The position numbers and the translations under genes were made by a program. DNA of 64,000 bases from Phycisphaerales bacterium (GTDB lineage: Bacteria > Planctomycetota > Phycisphaerae > Phycisphaerales > UBA1924). Shown here one piece after another: positions 42,509 to 51,390 of this stretch; the stretch's first letter is position 1; every line of letters starts with the position of its first letter. The notes under the pieces were generated by a model. The model was not told where the DNA came from, ran no database searches, and saw only the letters and a list, made by a program, of their open reading frames with translations. The DNA is taken from the NCBI GenBank assembly GCA_019744815.1, contig JAIEUA010000011.1, positions 186,001 to 250,000 on the forward strand. Direction: 5' to 3'.

Positions 42509-43546
42509 TCAACGCAGCAGGGCGTCGGCGATTTGGATCGCATTGAGCGCGGCGCCCTTGCGGAGCTGGTCGCCCGAGAGCAGCACGCAGTGATGACGCG
42601 ATCGCCCATCCGCTTCCCGCGGGGCCGTGGGGTCGATGCGGAGGCGGCCGACCAGAATGTCGTCGCCGCCGCTGGCTTTGAGCGATGTCGGGAAGGAGTT
42701 GTTGGCCCGGTCGTCCACGAGACGCACGCCCGGCGCATCGGCGAACGCGGCACGCACCTCGGCCTCGCTGGCGGGCTTGTCCAAGGTGATGGTGGCGGCC
42801 TCGGCGTGCGCCCGGAGCACGGGAACACGGACACACGTTGGGCTGATCTCGATGGACTTGTCGGCCCAGATGCGTCGCGACTCGGTGATCATCTTGGCTT
42901 CTTCGCCGTTGAGGCCGGAGTCCAGATCCACCTTGGAGTTGTGGCTGAAGATGTTGAACGCGCACGGTTCAGCGAAGACCTTTGGCTGCGCGGGCTTTCC
43001 GGCCAGCACATCGGCGGCTTGCTGGCGGAGCTCGTCCATCGCCGCGGCACCGGCACCCGACACGGCCTGATAGGTGCTGACGACGATGCGTTTGAGGCCG
43101 AAGCGGCGGCGGATCGGGTTGAGGGCGACGACGAGCAGGATGGTCGAGCAGTTCGGATTCGCGACGAGACACGGGCGTGAGAGGGACGCAAGCTCGGAAG
43201 CGTTGACCTCTGGCACTACGAGCGGCACGGCGGGATCGGCGCGGAATGCCGAGGAATTGTCGACGACCGTGCAGCCGACCTTGACACACTCGGGCGCGAG
43301 GCGTTTGGCGACCTCGGAGGAGACACAGAAGAGGGCCGCGTCGCAGCCGCGGATGGATTCGGGCGTCGAGGCAACCAGCGCGAGCTTCTGCCCGGCGTAC
43401 TCGATGGTCTTGCCGACGGAGCGATCGGAAGCCGTGACGCGGAGGCGGGCAGGAGGGACGTTGCGGGACTCGAGGATCGCGAGAGCTTCGCGGCCGACGG
43501 CGCCGGTCGCCCCCACTACCGCGATTGTGTGCTTGCTGGAGATCAC
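42509..43546 (-). CDS. asd: aspartate-semialdehyde dehydrogenase
   Basis: 345 residues, usual length; ATG 43546 with AGGAG upstream. NADP-binding GATGAVGREALAILE, the LFCVSSEVAKRLAPE segment, the catalytic Cys in VANPNCSTILLVVALNP, substrate/catalytic region YQAVSGAGAAAMDELRQQ and the HAEAATITLDKP region with the conserved His. Reduces beta-aspartyl phosphate to the semialdehyde, the branch-point precursor for lysine, threonine and methionine. Last gene of the SAM-riboswitch-led minus-strand operon, 33 nt after the beta-lyase-like gene, so all three common-pathway enzymes (kinase, semialdehyde dehydrogenase, homoserine dehydrogenase) are encoded together. Confidence 0.94.
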   Translation of the reverse strand: MISSKHTIAVVGATGAVGREALAILESRNVPPARLRVTASDRSVGKTIEYAGQKLALVASTPESIRGCDAALFCVSSEVAKRLAPECVKVGCTVVDNSSAFRADPAVPLVVPEVNASELASLSRPCLVANPNCSTILLVVALNPIRRRFGLKRIVVSTYQAVSGAGAAAMDELRQQAADVLAGKPAQPKVFAEPCAFNIFSHNSKVDLDSGLNGEEAKMITESRRIWADKSIEISPTCVRVPVLRAHAEAATITLDKPASEAEVRAAFADAPGVRLVDDRANNSFPTSLKASGGDDILVGRLRIDPTAPREADGRSRHHCVLLSGDQLRKGAALNAIQIADALLR

Positions 43547-43579
43547 GAAACACTCCTGAAACGACTCGCCGCGGACGGC

Positions 43580-44821
43580 TCAACAACAGATCGGGGCGCC
43601 GGACGAACGGACTTCGACCGCCGGTGCACGGCGTGCGCTGACGGTGTGGATCGCCCGCGACAGATCGGCGATCAGGTCGTTGGCGGACTCAAGGCCGATG
43701 GACAGACGGATGAGGTCCTGCGGCACAGCGTTCACCGTGCGAAGCTCCTTGGGCACACTGGCGTGCGACATCGAGAACGGCATGCTGACCGACGATTCCA
43801 CCGAGCCGAAGCTGACGCGGATCGGGAATAGGAGGAGTGACTTCACGAGCAGCAGCGAACGCTCGAGCGAGCCGGTCTCGAAGCAGATCACGGCGCCGTC
43901 GCCCGCGGACTGGCAGCGGTGGATGTCGTGGCCCGGGAGCGAACGCAGGCCGGGGTAGCGGACGCGTTGGATCTCGCCCGCCGTCTCGCACTCGGCGAGC
44001 AGCGTGGCCACCTTGGCGGCGGTCTTCTGCTGACGCTCGAGACGCACATCCAGGGTCTTCAGCCCGCGTTCGAGCAGGAAGCACTCCTGCGGCGGGAGCG
44101 CGGTGCCCTCGGCGTTGCGGATGAAGCTGAGTTCGGCGATGAGCTTGGGGTCGTTGACGCCCAGCACGCCCGAAGTTGCGTCGCCGTGGCCCGAGAGGTA
44201 CTTGGTGGCGGAGTGGACGACGATGTCGGCCCCGTGCTCGAGCGGGCGGAGGTTCAGGGGCGTGAGGAATGTGTTGTCGATCACCAATCGGGCATTCACG
44301 GCGCGAGCGATGCGGGCGAGGCCGCCGATGTCGGCGACGGTCATGAGCGGGTTGCCGATCGACTCGGCGTAGATGAGGCGGGTCTTGTCCGTAACGGCAG
44401 CGGCGAAGGCTCGCAGATCGTCGAGGGCCGCGAAGCGGACGACGATGCCGCGGCGTTCGGCGATTCGGTTGAGCAGGCGGTAGGCCCCGCCGTAGATGTC
44501 GGTGGAGGCGACGATCTCGTCACCGGGCTTGAGCAGGCCGAAGACGGCGGCGATGGCGCTCATGCCGCTGTTGAAGGCGAGCGCGGCACGCGAGCCCTCT
44601 AGTTCGGCAAGCACACGCTCGACGCCGGTGCGGGTGGGGTTGCCGCTGCGGCTGTAGTCGAACTCGCCGAATTCGAGCGGGGATTCCTGGTCGAAGGTCG
44701 CGGTCTGGTAGATGGGCGTCGCGCTGGGCCGGTGCTGCCACTCGGCGGAGACGCTGTGCGTGCCTCCGGCGGAAGGGTGGAGCAATCGCGTGCTGATGTG
44801 GAGCGGTTCGGACTGACTCAC
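43580..44821 (-). CDS. Cys/Met metabolism PLP enzyme, cystathionine beta-lyase-like
   Basis: 413 residues from the GTG at 44821, which overlaps the TGA of the preceding gene (GTGA) and has GGAGGTG at a good distance. Trans-sulfuration PLP family: YSRSGNPTRTGVERVLAELE, ALAFNSGMSAIAAVFGLL, IVASTDIYGGAYRLLNRI, LVIDNTFLTPLNLRPLEHGA and the PLP lysine in VVHSATKYLSGHGDATSGV. Family members act as cystathionine gamma-synthase, beta- or gamma-lyase; position downstream of a gamma-synthase-like gene and AK-HSD suggests beta-lyase (cystathionine to homocysteine), but sequence alone does not settle it. Coupled translation with the AK-HSD gene is likely. Confidence 0.85.
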   Translation of the reverse strand: MSQSEPLHISTRLLHPSAGGTHSVSAEWQHRPSATPIYQTATFDQESPLEFGEFDYSRSGNPTRTGVERVLAELEGSRAALAFNSGMSAIAAVFGLLKPGDEIVASTDIYGGAYRLLNRIAERRGIVVRFAALDDLRAFAAAVTDKTRLIYAESIGNPLMTVADIGGLARIARAVNARLVIDNTFLTPLNLRPLEHGADIVVHSATKYLSGHGDATSGVLGVNDPKLIAELSFIRNAEGTALPPQECFLLERGLKTLDVRLERQQKTAAKVATLLAECETAGEIQRVRYPGLRSLPGHDIHRCQSAGDGAVICFETGSLERSLLLVKSLLLFPIRVSFGSVESSVSMPFSMSHASVPKELRTVNAVPQDLIRLSIGLESANDLIADLSRAIHTVSARRAPAVEVRSSGAPICC

Positions 44822-46587
44822 GCGACACCTCCGGACGTGTTGACGGCGTGCACGCGGCGGCTGGACCCGCTGACGTGCTGAGCGAGCTCGAAGAGATCGC
44901 CGAAAACCGACTCCGCGGTGGGCCAGCGACCCGCACCGCGTCCCAGGAGCTTCACAACTTCGCCGTCGGTCTGCTCGATCTCGACCGCGTTGAACTCGTC
45001 GCGGGTCTGGGCGAGCAGATCGGAAAGGTCGACGCGCTCGGGCGCGACCGAGGCGTGAACGCGTTGGGCGTCCCGCCACAGACGCCCGACAAGGCGGATG
45101 GCCTGGCCCTCGTTGCGGGCGAGAGCGACATCGCGAGCGGAGACGCCGCGGATGCCTTCGCGGGCGACGCTCTCGACGCTGATGACGGCGCCGAAGGCCT
45201 CTCGGGCGAGCACGACGAGCTTGTTGGCGACGTCGATGCCGTCGAGGTCGGCGCTGGGGTCGGCCTCGGCGAAGCCGGCCTGCTGGGCCTGCTTGACCGC
45301 GGCGTCGAACTCGCGGCCTTTCTCGAGCTGGCCCAGGATGAAGTTGGTCGTGCCGTTGAGCACGCCGCGGATGCGGGCCACCCCGGCTGCATCGCGCGAC
45401 CTGCGAACGGACTCGACCACTGGAACGCCCCCACCGACGGAAGCGCTGTACACGAGCGAGACGTTGGACGCCTTGGCGGCGGCGAAGAGCTCGTCACCGA
45501 ACGCGGCGAGGACGGCTTTGTTGGCGGTCACGACGTGCTTGCCGGCACGCAGAGCGCGGAGGATGAGTTCCTTCGCCGGGTGCAAGCCGCCGATGGTCTC
45601 GATGATGACGTCGCACGGGGAATCCACGACGGCGTCGAGATCGGACGAGAGCAGGATCGGCGGGATGCCGGCCTCGATGTGCTTCTGCACGTTCTTCACG
45701 CCGATGGCGGCGACCTCGAACTGATCGGGCAGGCGGGCGACGTGCTGGAAGACGCCCAGGCCGACGGTGCCCAGGCCGAGGAAGGCGACGCGGAGCTTGG
45801 CCTTTTCGTTCTTGGCGGCGGCGAGGCGGGTGGCCTGCGGGCCAACCAGCGAGCCGACCGGCTGACCGACGAGACCCACGCCGAAGACCAGGCCATGCTC
45901 CTTGGCGAAGCGGACGGCCTTGTGCTGCACAACGCCCTCTGGCAGCGCGAGCAGGTCGTCGTAGGAGATGGAATCGAAGCGACGGGCCTGCGGGTTCTCG
46001 CTGGGGTCGGCTTCGTAGAGACCGTCGACGTCTTTGAGCAGGACGCAGCGACAGTGGAGCTTGGCCGCGATGAACAGCGCGGAGAAGTCCGACCCGCCGC
46101 GGCCGAGCAGGGTGGTGCGGCCGAGATCATCGCGGCCGAGGAAGCCGGGGACGACGAGCACGGGGCGATCGGCGAGGGCCGCGCGGACGCGACCGACATC
46201 GATGCCGTCGAGCTTGGCGTCGAGAATCGGGCCGTGGGTGCGGAGACCCAGTGCGGCGTGATCGAGCGCATTCGCAGGAACTCCGGCGCGATCGAGAGCC
46301 AAGGTCAGCAGGCCCACGGACTGGGCCTCGCCGATCGCGGCGAGCGCCGCGACACCGACGGGATCGGGCGATGGTCCGAACCGAGCAGCCTGCTCGAGAA
46401 GCTTGTTGGTCGTGCAGCCCATCGCGGAGACGACGGCGACGACCTTCTTGCCAGCACGGATGTGGCGGTAGACCTCGTGCACGGCGATCGGGAGCGAGCG
46501 CTCGTCGGCGAGGATCGAGCTGCCGAACTTCAGCACGACGATCGACGCGTCTTCGTGCGAGTGGAGACTGGGGTTCTGCGAGACCAT
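44818..46587 (-). CDS. bifunctional aspartokinase/homoserine dehydrogenase without ACT domains
   Basis: 589 residues from the ATG at 46587 (MVSQNPSLHSHEDASIVVLK). Aspartokinase domain about 15-250: VVLKFGSSILADE, VVAVVSAMGCTTNKLLEQ, GRGGSDFSALFIAAKLHC, LLKDVDGLYEADPSENPQA. The homoserine dehydrogenase domain begins almost at once (about 265: RVAFLGLGTVGLGVFQHVA) and includes HVVTANKAVLAAFGDELF, YSASVGGGVPVVESVRRS, GVLNGTTNFILGQLEKG and FAEADPSADLDGIDVANKLV. ThrA/MetL enzymes are about 810-820 residues with two ACT domains between the halves; none is present here. The lack of ACT domains suggests no classical threonine/lysine feedback. Upstream gene 123 nt away; downstream gene overlaps by GTGA. 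Confidence 0.92.
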   Translation of the reverse strand: MVSQNPSLHSHEDASIVVLKFGSSILADERSLPIAVHEVYRHIRAGKKVVAVVSAMGCTTNKLLEQAARFGPSPDPVGVAALAAIGEAQSVGLLTLALDRAGVPANALDHAALGLRTHGPILDAKLDGIDVGRVRAALADRPVLVVPGFLGRDDLGRTTLLGRGGSDFSALFIAAKLHCRCVLLKDVDGLYEADPSENPQARRFDSISYDDLLALPEGVVQHKAVRFAKEHGLVFGVGLVGQPVGSLVGPQATRLAAAKNEKAKLRVAFLGLGTVGLGVFQHVARLPDQFEVAAIGVKNVQKHIEAGIPPILLSSDLDAVVDSPCDVIIETIGGLHPAKELILRALRAGKHVVTANKAVLAAFGDELFAAAKASNVSLVYSASVGGGVPVVESVRRSRDAAGVARIRGVLNGTTNFILGQLEKGREFDAAVKQAQQAGFAEADPSADLDGIDVANKLVVLAREAFGAVISVESVAREGIRGVSARDVALARNEGQAIRLVGRLWRDAQRVHASVAPERVDLSDLLAQTRDEFNAVEIEQTDGEVVKLLGRGAGRWPTAESVFGDLFELAQHVSGSSRRVHAVNTSGGVA

Positions 46588-46709
46588 GGCCTTGTTCCTT
46601 GAGAAGCCTGCGGCGTGGGCCGAAGCCGGGACCACGCGGATCGGGCGGAAGCGCCCGTGAGATGCGGGTAAAAACGAGAACGCAAGTTGAGGAAAAGGTG
46701 TGTACGGCC

Positions 46710-48116
46710 TCAGGCCGTCGTGACGACCGTGCCCGTCGTGCGGGTGAACGTGGTCGTGGTCACGCGGGGGCGAATAGTGCCGCCGACTTGGGCGAGAGCC
46801 TGTTCGAGGGCTTGATCGAGATCGGCGATGAGATCGCGCGGGTTCTCGAGGCCCACCGAGAGGCGGATCAGGCCGTCGGTGATTCCTGCCTTGGCGCGCT
46901 GAGCCGCCGGGACGTCACCGTGGGTCATGGTCACCGGGTGGGTGACCAGCGACTCGGTGGCACCGAGGTTCTCGGCGAGGCTGGCAAGGCGAACGGAGTT
47001 CATGACGACAAGACCGGCACTGGTTCCGCCGACGACCTCGAACGAGACGATGCCGCCGTGGAAGATTTCAGCATATGTCTTTTCGGCCGGATCGCAAGAG
47101 TGATTCTGGGAAATGGCCAGTTCGTGCTGGGGGAAGCTGGGCAGGCCCGGATAAAGAACGCGTGAAACCTGAGGGTGCCGCGACAGGTGTTCGGCAACAA
47201 GTCGGGCGTTCCGAGAATGCTCGCGGATACGCAGCGGCAGGGTCTTGAGGCCCTTGAGCGTGAGCCAGGCGTCGAAGGGGGCCTGGATGTTGCCGAGGGT
47301 CTTGCGGATGAGGGCGAAACGCTCGCGGAGCGCGGGGTCGCGGGTCGAGAGCGAGCCGCCGACGGTGGCGTTGTGGCCTTCGATGTACTTGGTGGTCGAG
47401 TAGACGGTGATGTCCGCGCCGAGGTCGAGCGGGCGGAGCAGCACGGGCGTGTAGAACGTGTTGTCGACGGCGAGCAGGATGCCGCGGCGCTTGGTGACGT
47501 TGGCGATGGCGGCGACGTCGGAGAGCTTGAGCGTCGGGTTCGCGGGCGTCTCGATGAAGACGAGCTTGGTCTTGGGCGTGATCGCCTTTTCCACTTCGTT
47601 CGAATCAGACGTATCGACGAAGGTCACGTCGATGCCGAGCGGGGCGAGGAGGAGGTTGGCGAAACGGACGGTGCCGCCGTAGACGACGTCGGAGACGATG
47701 ACGTGGTCGCCGTGCTTGAGCACGCCGAAGAACAGCGTGCTGATGGCGGCCATGCCGGTGGCGAAGCAGACGGAGGGGATCGCATTCTCGAGAGCGCCGA
47801 GGGCTTCTTCGAGGGCCTGCACGGTGGGGTTGCTCGCGCGGCTGTAGGTGTGGCCCTTGTGATTGCCGACACCGTCTTGCACAAAGGTCGTGGACTGGCA
47901 GATCGGGGTGAGGATCGCGCCGGTGGTGGGGTCGGGACGGCGGCCGCCGCGGATGGCGAGGGTTTCGATGCCGAAGCTCTGTTCTGGGGGGACTGACCAC
48001 CGGTCGGACGGATCGAGACACGGTTCGGCACGCGTCGCGGCGGCCAGTCTGGCCTCGGCGGCGTCAGCCGTGTTGGAGGTGCGGTTGAACGAGGAACGGT
48101 CAGAGCGCGACGACAT
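46710..48116 (-). CDS. Cys/Met metabolism PLP enzyme, cystathionine gamma-synthase-like
   Basis: 468 residues from the ATG at 48116; the first about 45 residues (Ser/Ala-rich) precede the conserved core that begins FGIETLAIRGGRRPD. Core: PICQSTTFVQDGVGNHKGHT, YSRASNPTVQALEEALGALE, CFATGMAAISTLFFGVLK, VIVSDVVYGGTVRFANLL, VAIANVTKRRGILLAVDNTF and the PLP lysine in VYSTTKYIEGHNATVGGS. Likely condenses an activated homoserine with cysteine (gamma-synthase) or with sulfide; the acyl donor is not evident. First gene of the operon, with a SAM riboswitch about 110 nt upstream and a hairpin holding GGAG directly before the ATG. Confidence 0.87.
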   Translation of the reverse strand: MSSRSDRSSFNRTSNTADAAEARLAAATRAEPCLDPSDRWSVPPEQSFGIETLAIRGGRRPDPTTGAILTPICQSTTFVQDGVGNHKGHTYSRASNPTVQALEEALGALENAIPSVCFATGMAAISTLFFGVLKHGDHVIVSDVVYGGTVRFANLLLAPLGIDVTFVDTSDSNEVEKAITPKTKLVFIETPANPTLKLSDVAAIANVTKRRGILLAVDNTFYTPVLLRPLDLGADITVYSTTKYIEGHNATVGGSLSTRDPALRERFALIRKTLGNIQAPFDAWLTLKGLKTLPLRIREHSRNARLVAEHLSRHPQVSRVLYPGLPSFPQHELAISQNHSCDPAEKTYAEIFHGGIVSFEVVGGTSAGLVVMNSVRLASLAENLGATESLVTHPVTMTHGDVPAAQRAKAGITDGLIRLSVGLENPRDLIADLDQALEQALAQVGGTIRPRVTTTTFTRTTGTVVTTA

Positions 48117-48133
48117 GCCGTGGACTCCACGGC
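48117..48133 (-). promoter_or_regulatory. hairpin sequestering the ribosome binding site
   Basis: On the minus strand GCCGTGG, loop AGT, CCACGGC forms a perfect 7-bp stem directly before the ATG of the gamma-synthase-like gene, and the GGAG that could bind the ribosome is within it. Together with the SAM riboswitch upstream this looks like a translation-level expression platform; this is inference. Confidence 0.6.
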
Positions 48134-48228
48134 ATCAAGCATCGGGCGGTTGTGCGGAGCGTGCGGGCGTTCGCGTGAGCGAAGCAAACACACTTTTTGC
48201 CCTGATCGCAGGCGATCTGCGACAGGCC

Positions 48229-48328
48229 GCATCGGTTTCGGGTGAGGTCACCCGTAGCCCCGGCACCGCGACTGGTCGTTCCAGCTCGGTTGCCGCCCGT
48301 CGCGCTTTCGCGTCGGGTCTCTTGATGC
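48229..48328 (-). ncRNA. SAM riboswitch, SAM-I/SAM-IV superfamily type
   Basis: Read on the minus strand: P1 GCAUC pairs with GAUGC at the far end; AAGAGA joins P1 to P2; P2 is CCCG...CGGG with an inner CGCG-AAAG-CGCG hairpin; P3 opens with CGGCAACCG and closes with CGGUGCCG; P4 is GGGUG-ACCU-CACCC. The conserved GGCAACC/GGUGCC pair and the CAAGAG junction are hallmarks of the SAM-I and SAM-IV clan. Known: these RNAs bind S-adenosylmethionine and turn off methionine synthesis genes. Position upstream of the gamma-synthase/AK-HSD/beta-lyase/asd operon fits. No T-rich terminator follows, so control is more likely translational. Exact class undecided. Confidence 0.82.
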
Positions 48329-48426
48329 ACGAAGAAAGTCTATCGGCATTCAGGCCGCGTGTCAACGCAGAAAGTCTTGCGACCGTGCCACGCGATCGGG
48401 TAGGGTGTCGCGTGGCAGGAGCAGGC

Positions 48427-48780
48427 ATGACACCGAATCAATTCAGGAAGCTGGCTCTGGAAACCCCTGGGGCCGAGGAATCGTCGCACATGTCCCACCC
48501 CGATTTTCGCATCGGGGGCAAGGTCTTTGCCACGCTCTCGCAGGACGGGGACTTCGGCGTTCTCAAGCTCACGCCGGAGCAGCAGCAATCCTGGTGCGAC
48601 GCCCATCCTTCCGTGTTCGAGCCCGCGAACGGCGCCTGGGGCGAACGCGGTTACACCAAGGTGCTGCTCGAGAAAGCCAAGACGCCCGTCATCCGGGCGG
48701 CGATGCGGCAGGCGAGCGCCAGCGTCGCGGGCGGCAGGCGAGCCAAGCCCGACAAGCACGCTGGCGTGCCGGATCGCTAG
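48427..48780 (+). CDS. MmcQ/YjbR family protein
   Basis: 117 residues from the ATG at 48427 with AGGAG a few bases upstream. Matches MmcQ/YjbR: FRKLALETPGAEESSHMSHP, DFRIGGKVFATLSQDGDFG, VLKLTPEQQQSWCDAHPSVF, PANGAWGERGYTKVLLEKA. Members have a small alpha-beta fold similar to CyaY/DNA-binding modules; biological role unclear. 11 bp before a GNAT acetyltransferase gene on the same strand, so a two-gene unit is likely. Divergent from the SAM-controlled operon. Confidence 0.85.
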   Translation: MTPNQFRKLALETPGAEESSHMSHPDFRIGGKVFATLSQDGDFGVLKLTPEQQQSWCDAHPSVFEPANGAWGERGYTKVLLEKAKTPVIRAAMRQASASVAGGRRAKPDKHAGVPDR

Positions 48781-48791
48781 CATCGGCGAAC

Positions 48792-49451
48792 ATGGGACCA
48801 TCCAACGACCAGACCTGGGTGCGGCCGCGGGTGCTCGAAAACTCCGAGATCGCGACCACGGTGCGGCTGGTGCCGCTCACGCCGGCGCACGCCGCGGATC
48901 TGCACGCGATCGCCGATCCGAAGCTGTTCACGCACACCATGCAAGCGCCGTCGGAATGGTCGGTGCGAGGATTCGCTGAAGAGATCGAGAAGGTGCTGGC
49001 GGTTCCGATGAGCGTCGCGTTCGCGATTGAACTGGTCCGCGACGACCGCGGCTTCACCGCTGGACGCGTGATCGGTCGCACGACATACATGGACATCAAG
49101 GCCGAGCACCGCGGCCTGGAGATCGGGCGCACCTGGATCGGCCGGCCCTTCCACGGCACACGGGTGAACCCGGAGATCAAGTACCTCATGCTGCGGCATG
49201 CGTTCGAGTCGCTCGCCCCCACCGCGATCCGCGTGCAGCTCACCACGAACGGCACCAACCTGCACAGCCAGGCGGCGATCACGAAGCTCGGTGCCGTGCG
49301 GGAAGGAACGCTGCGGAAGGCGCGGATCATGCCGGCCACAGCGGAGCGTCCGGAGCCCGCCGTCCGCGACTGGGTGCATTTCAGCATCCTGGACGACGAG
49401 TGGCCCGGGGTGCGCGAGTCTTTGGAGCGGCGTTTGCGGTCGATGCGGTAA
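48792..49451 (+). CDS. GNAT family N-acetyltransferase, RimJ/RimL-like
   Basis: 219 residues from the ATG at 48792. Acetyltransferase_3-type pattern: TTVRLVPLTPAHAADLHAIA near the N-terminus, GRVIGRTTYMDIKAEHRGLE, IGRTWIGRPFHGTRVNPEIK (acetyl-CoA region), ALMLRHAFE-like LMLRHAFESLAPTAIRVQLT and NLHSQAAITKLGAVREGTLR, typical of RimJ/RimL and related enzymes that acetylate protein N-termini or small molecules. Substrate unknown. Directly follows the MmcQ/YjbR gene. Confidence 0.88.
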   Translation: MGPSNDQTWVRPRVLENSEIATTVRLVPLTPAHAADLHAIADPKLFTHTMQAPSEWSVRGFAEEIEKVLAVPMSVAFAIELVRDDRGFTAGRVIGRTTYMDIKAEHRGLEIGRTWIGRPFHGTRVNPEIKYLMLRHAFESLAPTAIRVQLTTNGTNLHSQAAITKLGAVREGTLRKARIMPATAERPEPAVRDWVHFSILDDEWPGVRESLERRLRSMR

Positions 49452-49644
49452 CCGGACATCGGCGCCCGCACGTCGGATGGAACGGACAGGAGTGAAGTTG
49501 CGATTCGTGGCGCTCCACGCGCCGGTCGTTGGCATCGGCGCTGGACGGCCGCACCAAGTCCTCGGCCGCGAGCGGCGAGTCGGTGGCCGGGTGATTCGCC
49601 AGTGGCACGAGCGCGGAGCGTTCCGGAAGCGGGTAGGCTAAGCC

Positions 49645-51390
49645 ATGCGGCTGAACACCCCGATCGTGCTCGCGGCGGCTTGTATGGCGATCTTCACCTC
49701 CCCCACTTCCACCAATGCGTTCGCGGAAGAGCAGCGGCCTTCGGCGCCGGGCCTGCCGCGGGCGACGCGGTCGGAGGCGTACGCGCCGAAGGCCATGGCA
49801 GCGACGAGCCATCCGCTGGCGACGCAGATCGCGCTCGACGTGATGAGGCGCGGCGGAACAGCGGTGGACGGCGCGATCGCGGCCAACGCGGCCATCGGGC
49901 TGATGGAGCCCACCGGCTCGGGCATCGGCGGCGACTTGTTCGCGATCGTGTGGGACCCCAAGGCCGAGGGCGGCAAAGGGAAGCTGTTCGGCTACAACGG
50001 CTCGGGACGCTCGCCCAAGGCGATGACGATTGAGTTTGTGAAGTCCAAGGGCGTGGATGAGATCCCGCCGCTGGGGCCGCTGCCGGTGACGGTGCCGGGG
50101 TGCGTGGATGGCTGGTTCGCGCTGCATGGGAAGTTCGGCAAGCTGGGTATGAGCGACGTGCTCGCGCCCGCGATCGGGTACGCCGAGAACGGCTTCCCGA
50201 TGGCACCCGTGATCGCCGACGCCTGGGCGATCTCGGTGCGACGGCTGGAGAAGTTCCCGAACTTCAAGGAGCAGTTCACGATCGACGGGCGGGCACCGAA
50301 GGCCGGCGAGATCTGGAAGAACCCGAACCTGGCGCGGACGCTCACGACCATCGCCCAGCGCGGCCGCGACGGATACTACAAAGGTGAGGTGGGGTCGACG
50401 ATCGCGTCGTTCTTGCAATCGCAGGGCGGGGCGATGACCGCGGACGACCTCGCGGCCCACACCGGCGAATGGGTCGAGCCGGTGTCGGCGAACTACCGCG
50501 GCTACGACGTGTGGGAGATCCCGCCCAACGGCCAGGGAATCGCGGCGTTGCAGATCCTGAAGGTGCTGGAAGGGTTCGACCTCCAGTCGATGGGCTTCGG
50601 CAGCGCGGACTACATCCACACGTTTGTCGAGGCGAAGAAGCTCGCGTTCGAGGACCGGGCCCGGTACTACGCGGATCAGGCGTTCGCGAAGGTGCCGGTG
50701 AAGACGCTCATCAGCGCGGAGTACGCGGCGGAGCGGCGGAAGAACATCGATCCCGCGAAGGCCGCGCTGGCGGTCGAGCCCGGCGCGATCCCAACCGGTG
50801 CGGACACGATTTACATGACGGTGGCGGACGAGAGCGGCATGATGGTGTCGCTGATCCAGTCGAACTATCGCGGCATGGGCAGCGGGATGGTGCCGCCGGG
50901 GCTGGGTTTCATGCTGCAGGATCGCGGCGAGCAGTTCGCGTTGGTGGAATCGCACCCCAATTCGCTGCAAGGCGGGAAGCGGCCGTTCCACACGATCATT
51001 CCGGCGTTTGTCACCAAGGACGGCAAGCCGTGGATGAGCTTCGGCGTGATGGGCGGAGCGATGCAGCCGCAGGGGCACGCGCAGATCATCGTGAACCTGA
51101 TTGATTTCGGTATGACGCTGCAGCAGGCGGGCGACGCGCCGCGGATTCATCACGATGGGTCGACCGAGCCGCAGGGCGCGGTGAAGGCGATGTCAACCGG
51201 CGGCGTGCTGAACCTGGAGCCGGGCTTTGCGCCGGAAGTGCTCGCGGAGCTCGAGAAGCGCGGGCACGTGATCAAGCCGGCCCCCACCGCGGTCTTCGGA
51301 GGCTACCAGGCGATCCGGCGTGATGCGAAGACGGGCGTGTACGAGGGTGCATCGGAGAGCCGCAAGGACGGGATGGCGGCCGGGTACTAG
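49645..51390 (+). CDS. gamma-glutamyltransferase, exported
   Basis: 581 residues, ATG 49645. Signal peptide (IVLAAACMAIFTSPTSTNAF). GGT fold: SHPLATQIALDVMRRGGTAV, DGAIAANAAIGLMEPTGSGI, GGDLFAIVW; ALHGKFGKLGMSDVLAPAIG; the auto-processing threonine in GADTIYMTVADESGMMVSL; GSGMVPPGLGFMLQDRG; GVMGGAMQPQGHAQIIVNLI. Ntn hydrolase: transfers the gamma-glutamyl group of glutathione or related compounds, or acts as cephalosporin/pyroglutamyl-type acylase. Periplasmic. It converges on the cytochrome P450 gene and shares its stop: CTAG at 51387-51390 holds TAG for both strands. Confidence 0.92.
   Translation: MRLNTPIVLAAACMAIFTSPTSTNAFAEEQRPSAPGLPRATRSEAYAPKAMAATSHPLATQIALDVMRRGGTAVDGAIAANAAIGLMEPTGSGIGGDLFAIVWDPKAEGGKGKLFGYNGSGRSPKAMTIEFVKSKGVDEIPPLGPLPVTVPGCVDGWFALHGKFGKLGMSDVLAPAIGYAENGFPMAPVIADAWAISVRRLEKFPNFKEQFTIDGRAPKAGEIWKNPNLARTLTTIAQRGRDGYYKGEVGSTIASFLQSQGGAMTADDLAAHTGEWVEPVSANYRGYDVWEIPPNGQGIAALQILKVLEGFDLQSMGFGSADYIHTFVEAKKLAFEDRARYYADQAFAKVPVKTLISAEYAAERRKNIDPAKAALAVEPGAIPTGADTIYMTVADESGMMVSLIQSNYRGMGSGMVPPGLGFMLQDRGEQFALVESHPNSLQGGKRPFHTIIPAFVTKDGKPWMSFGVMGGAMQPQGHAQIIVNLIDFGMTLQQAGDAPRIHHDGSTEPQGAVKAMSTGGVLNLEPGFAPEVLAELEKRGHVIKPAPTAVFGGYQAIRRDAKTGVYEGASESRKDGMAAGY

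Noticed and set aside
48181..48229. Transcription terminator as expression platform of the SAM riboswitch
   Set aside because: A hairpin (GATCG/CGATC) follows the aptamer but is succeeded by an A-run, not a T-run; translational control is more likely.
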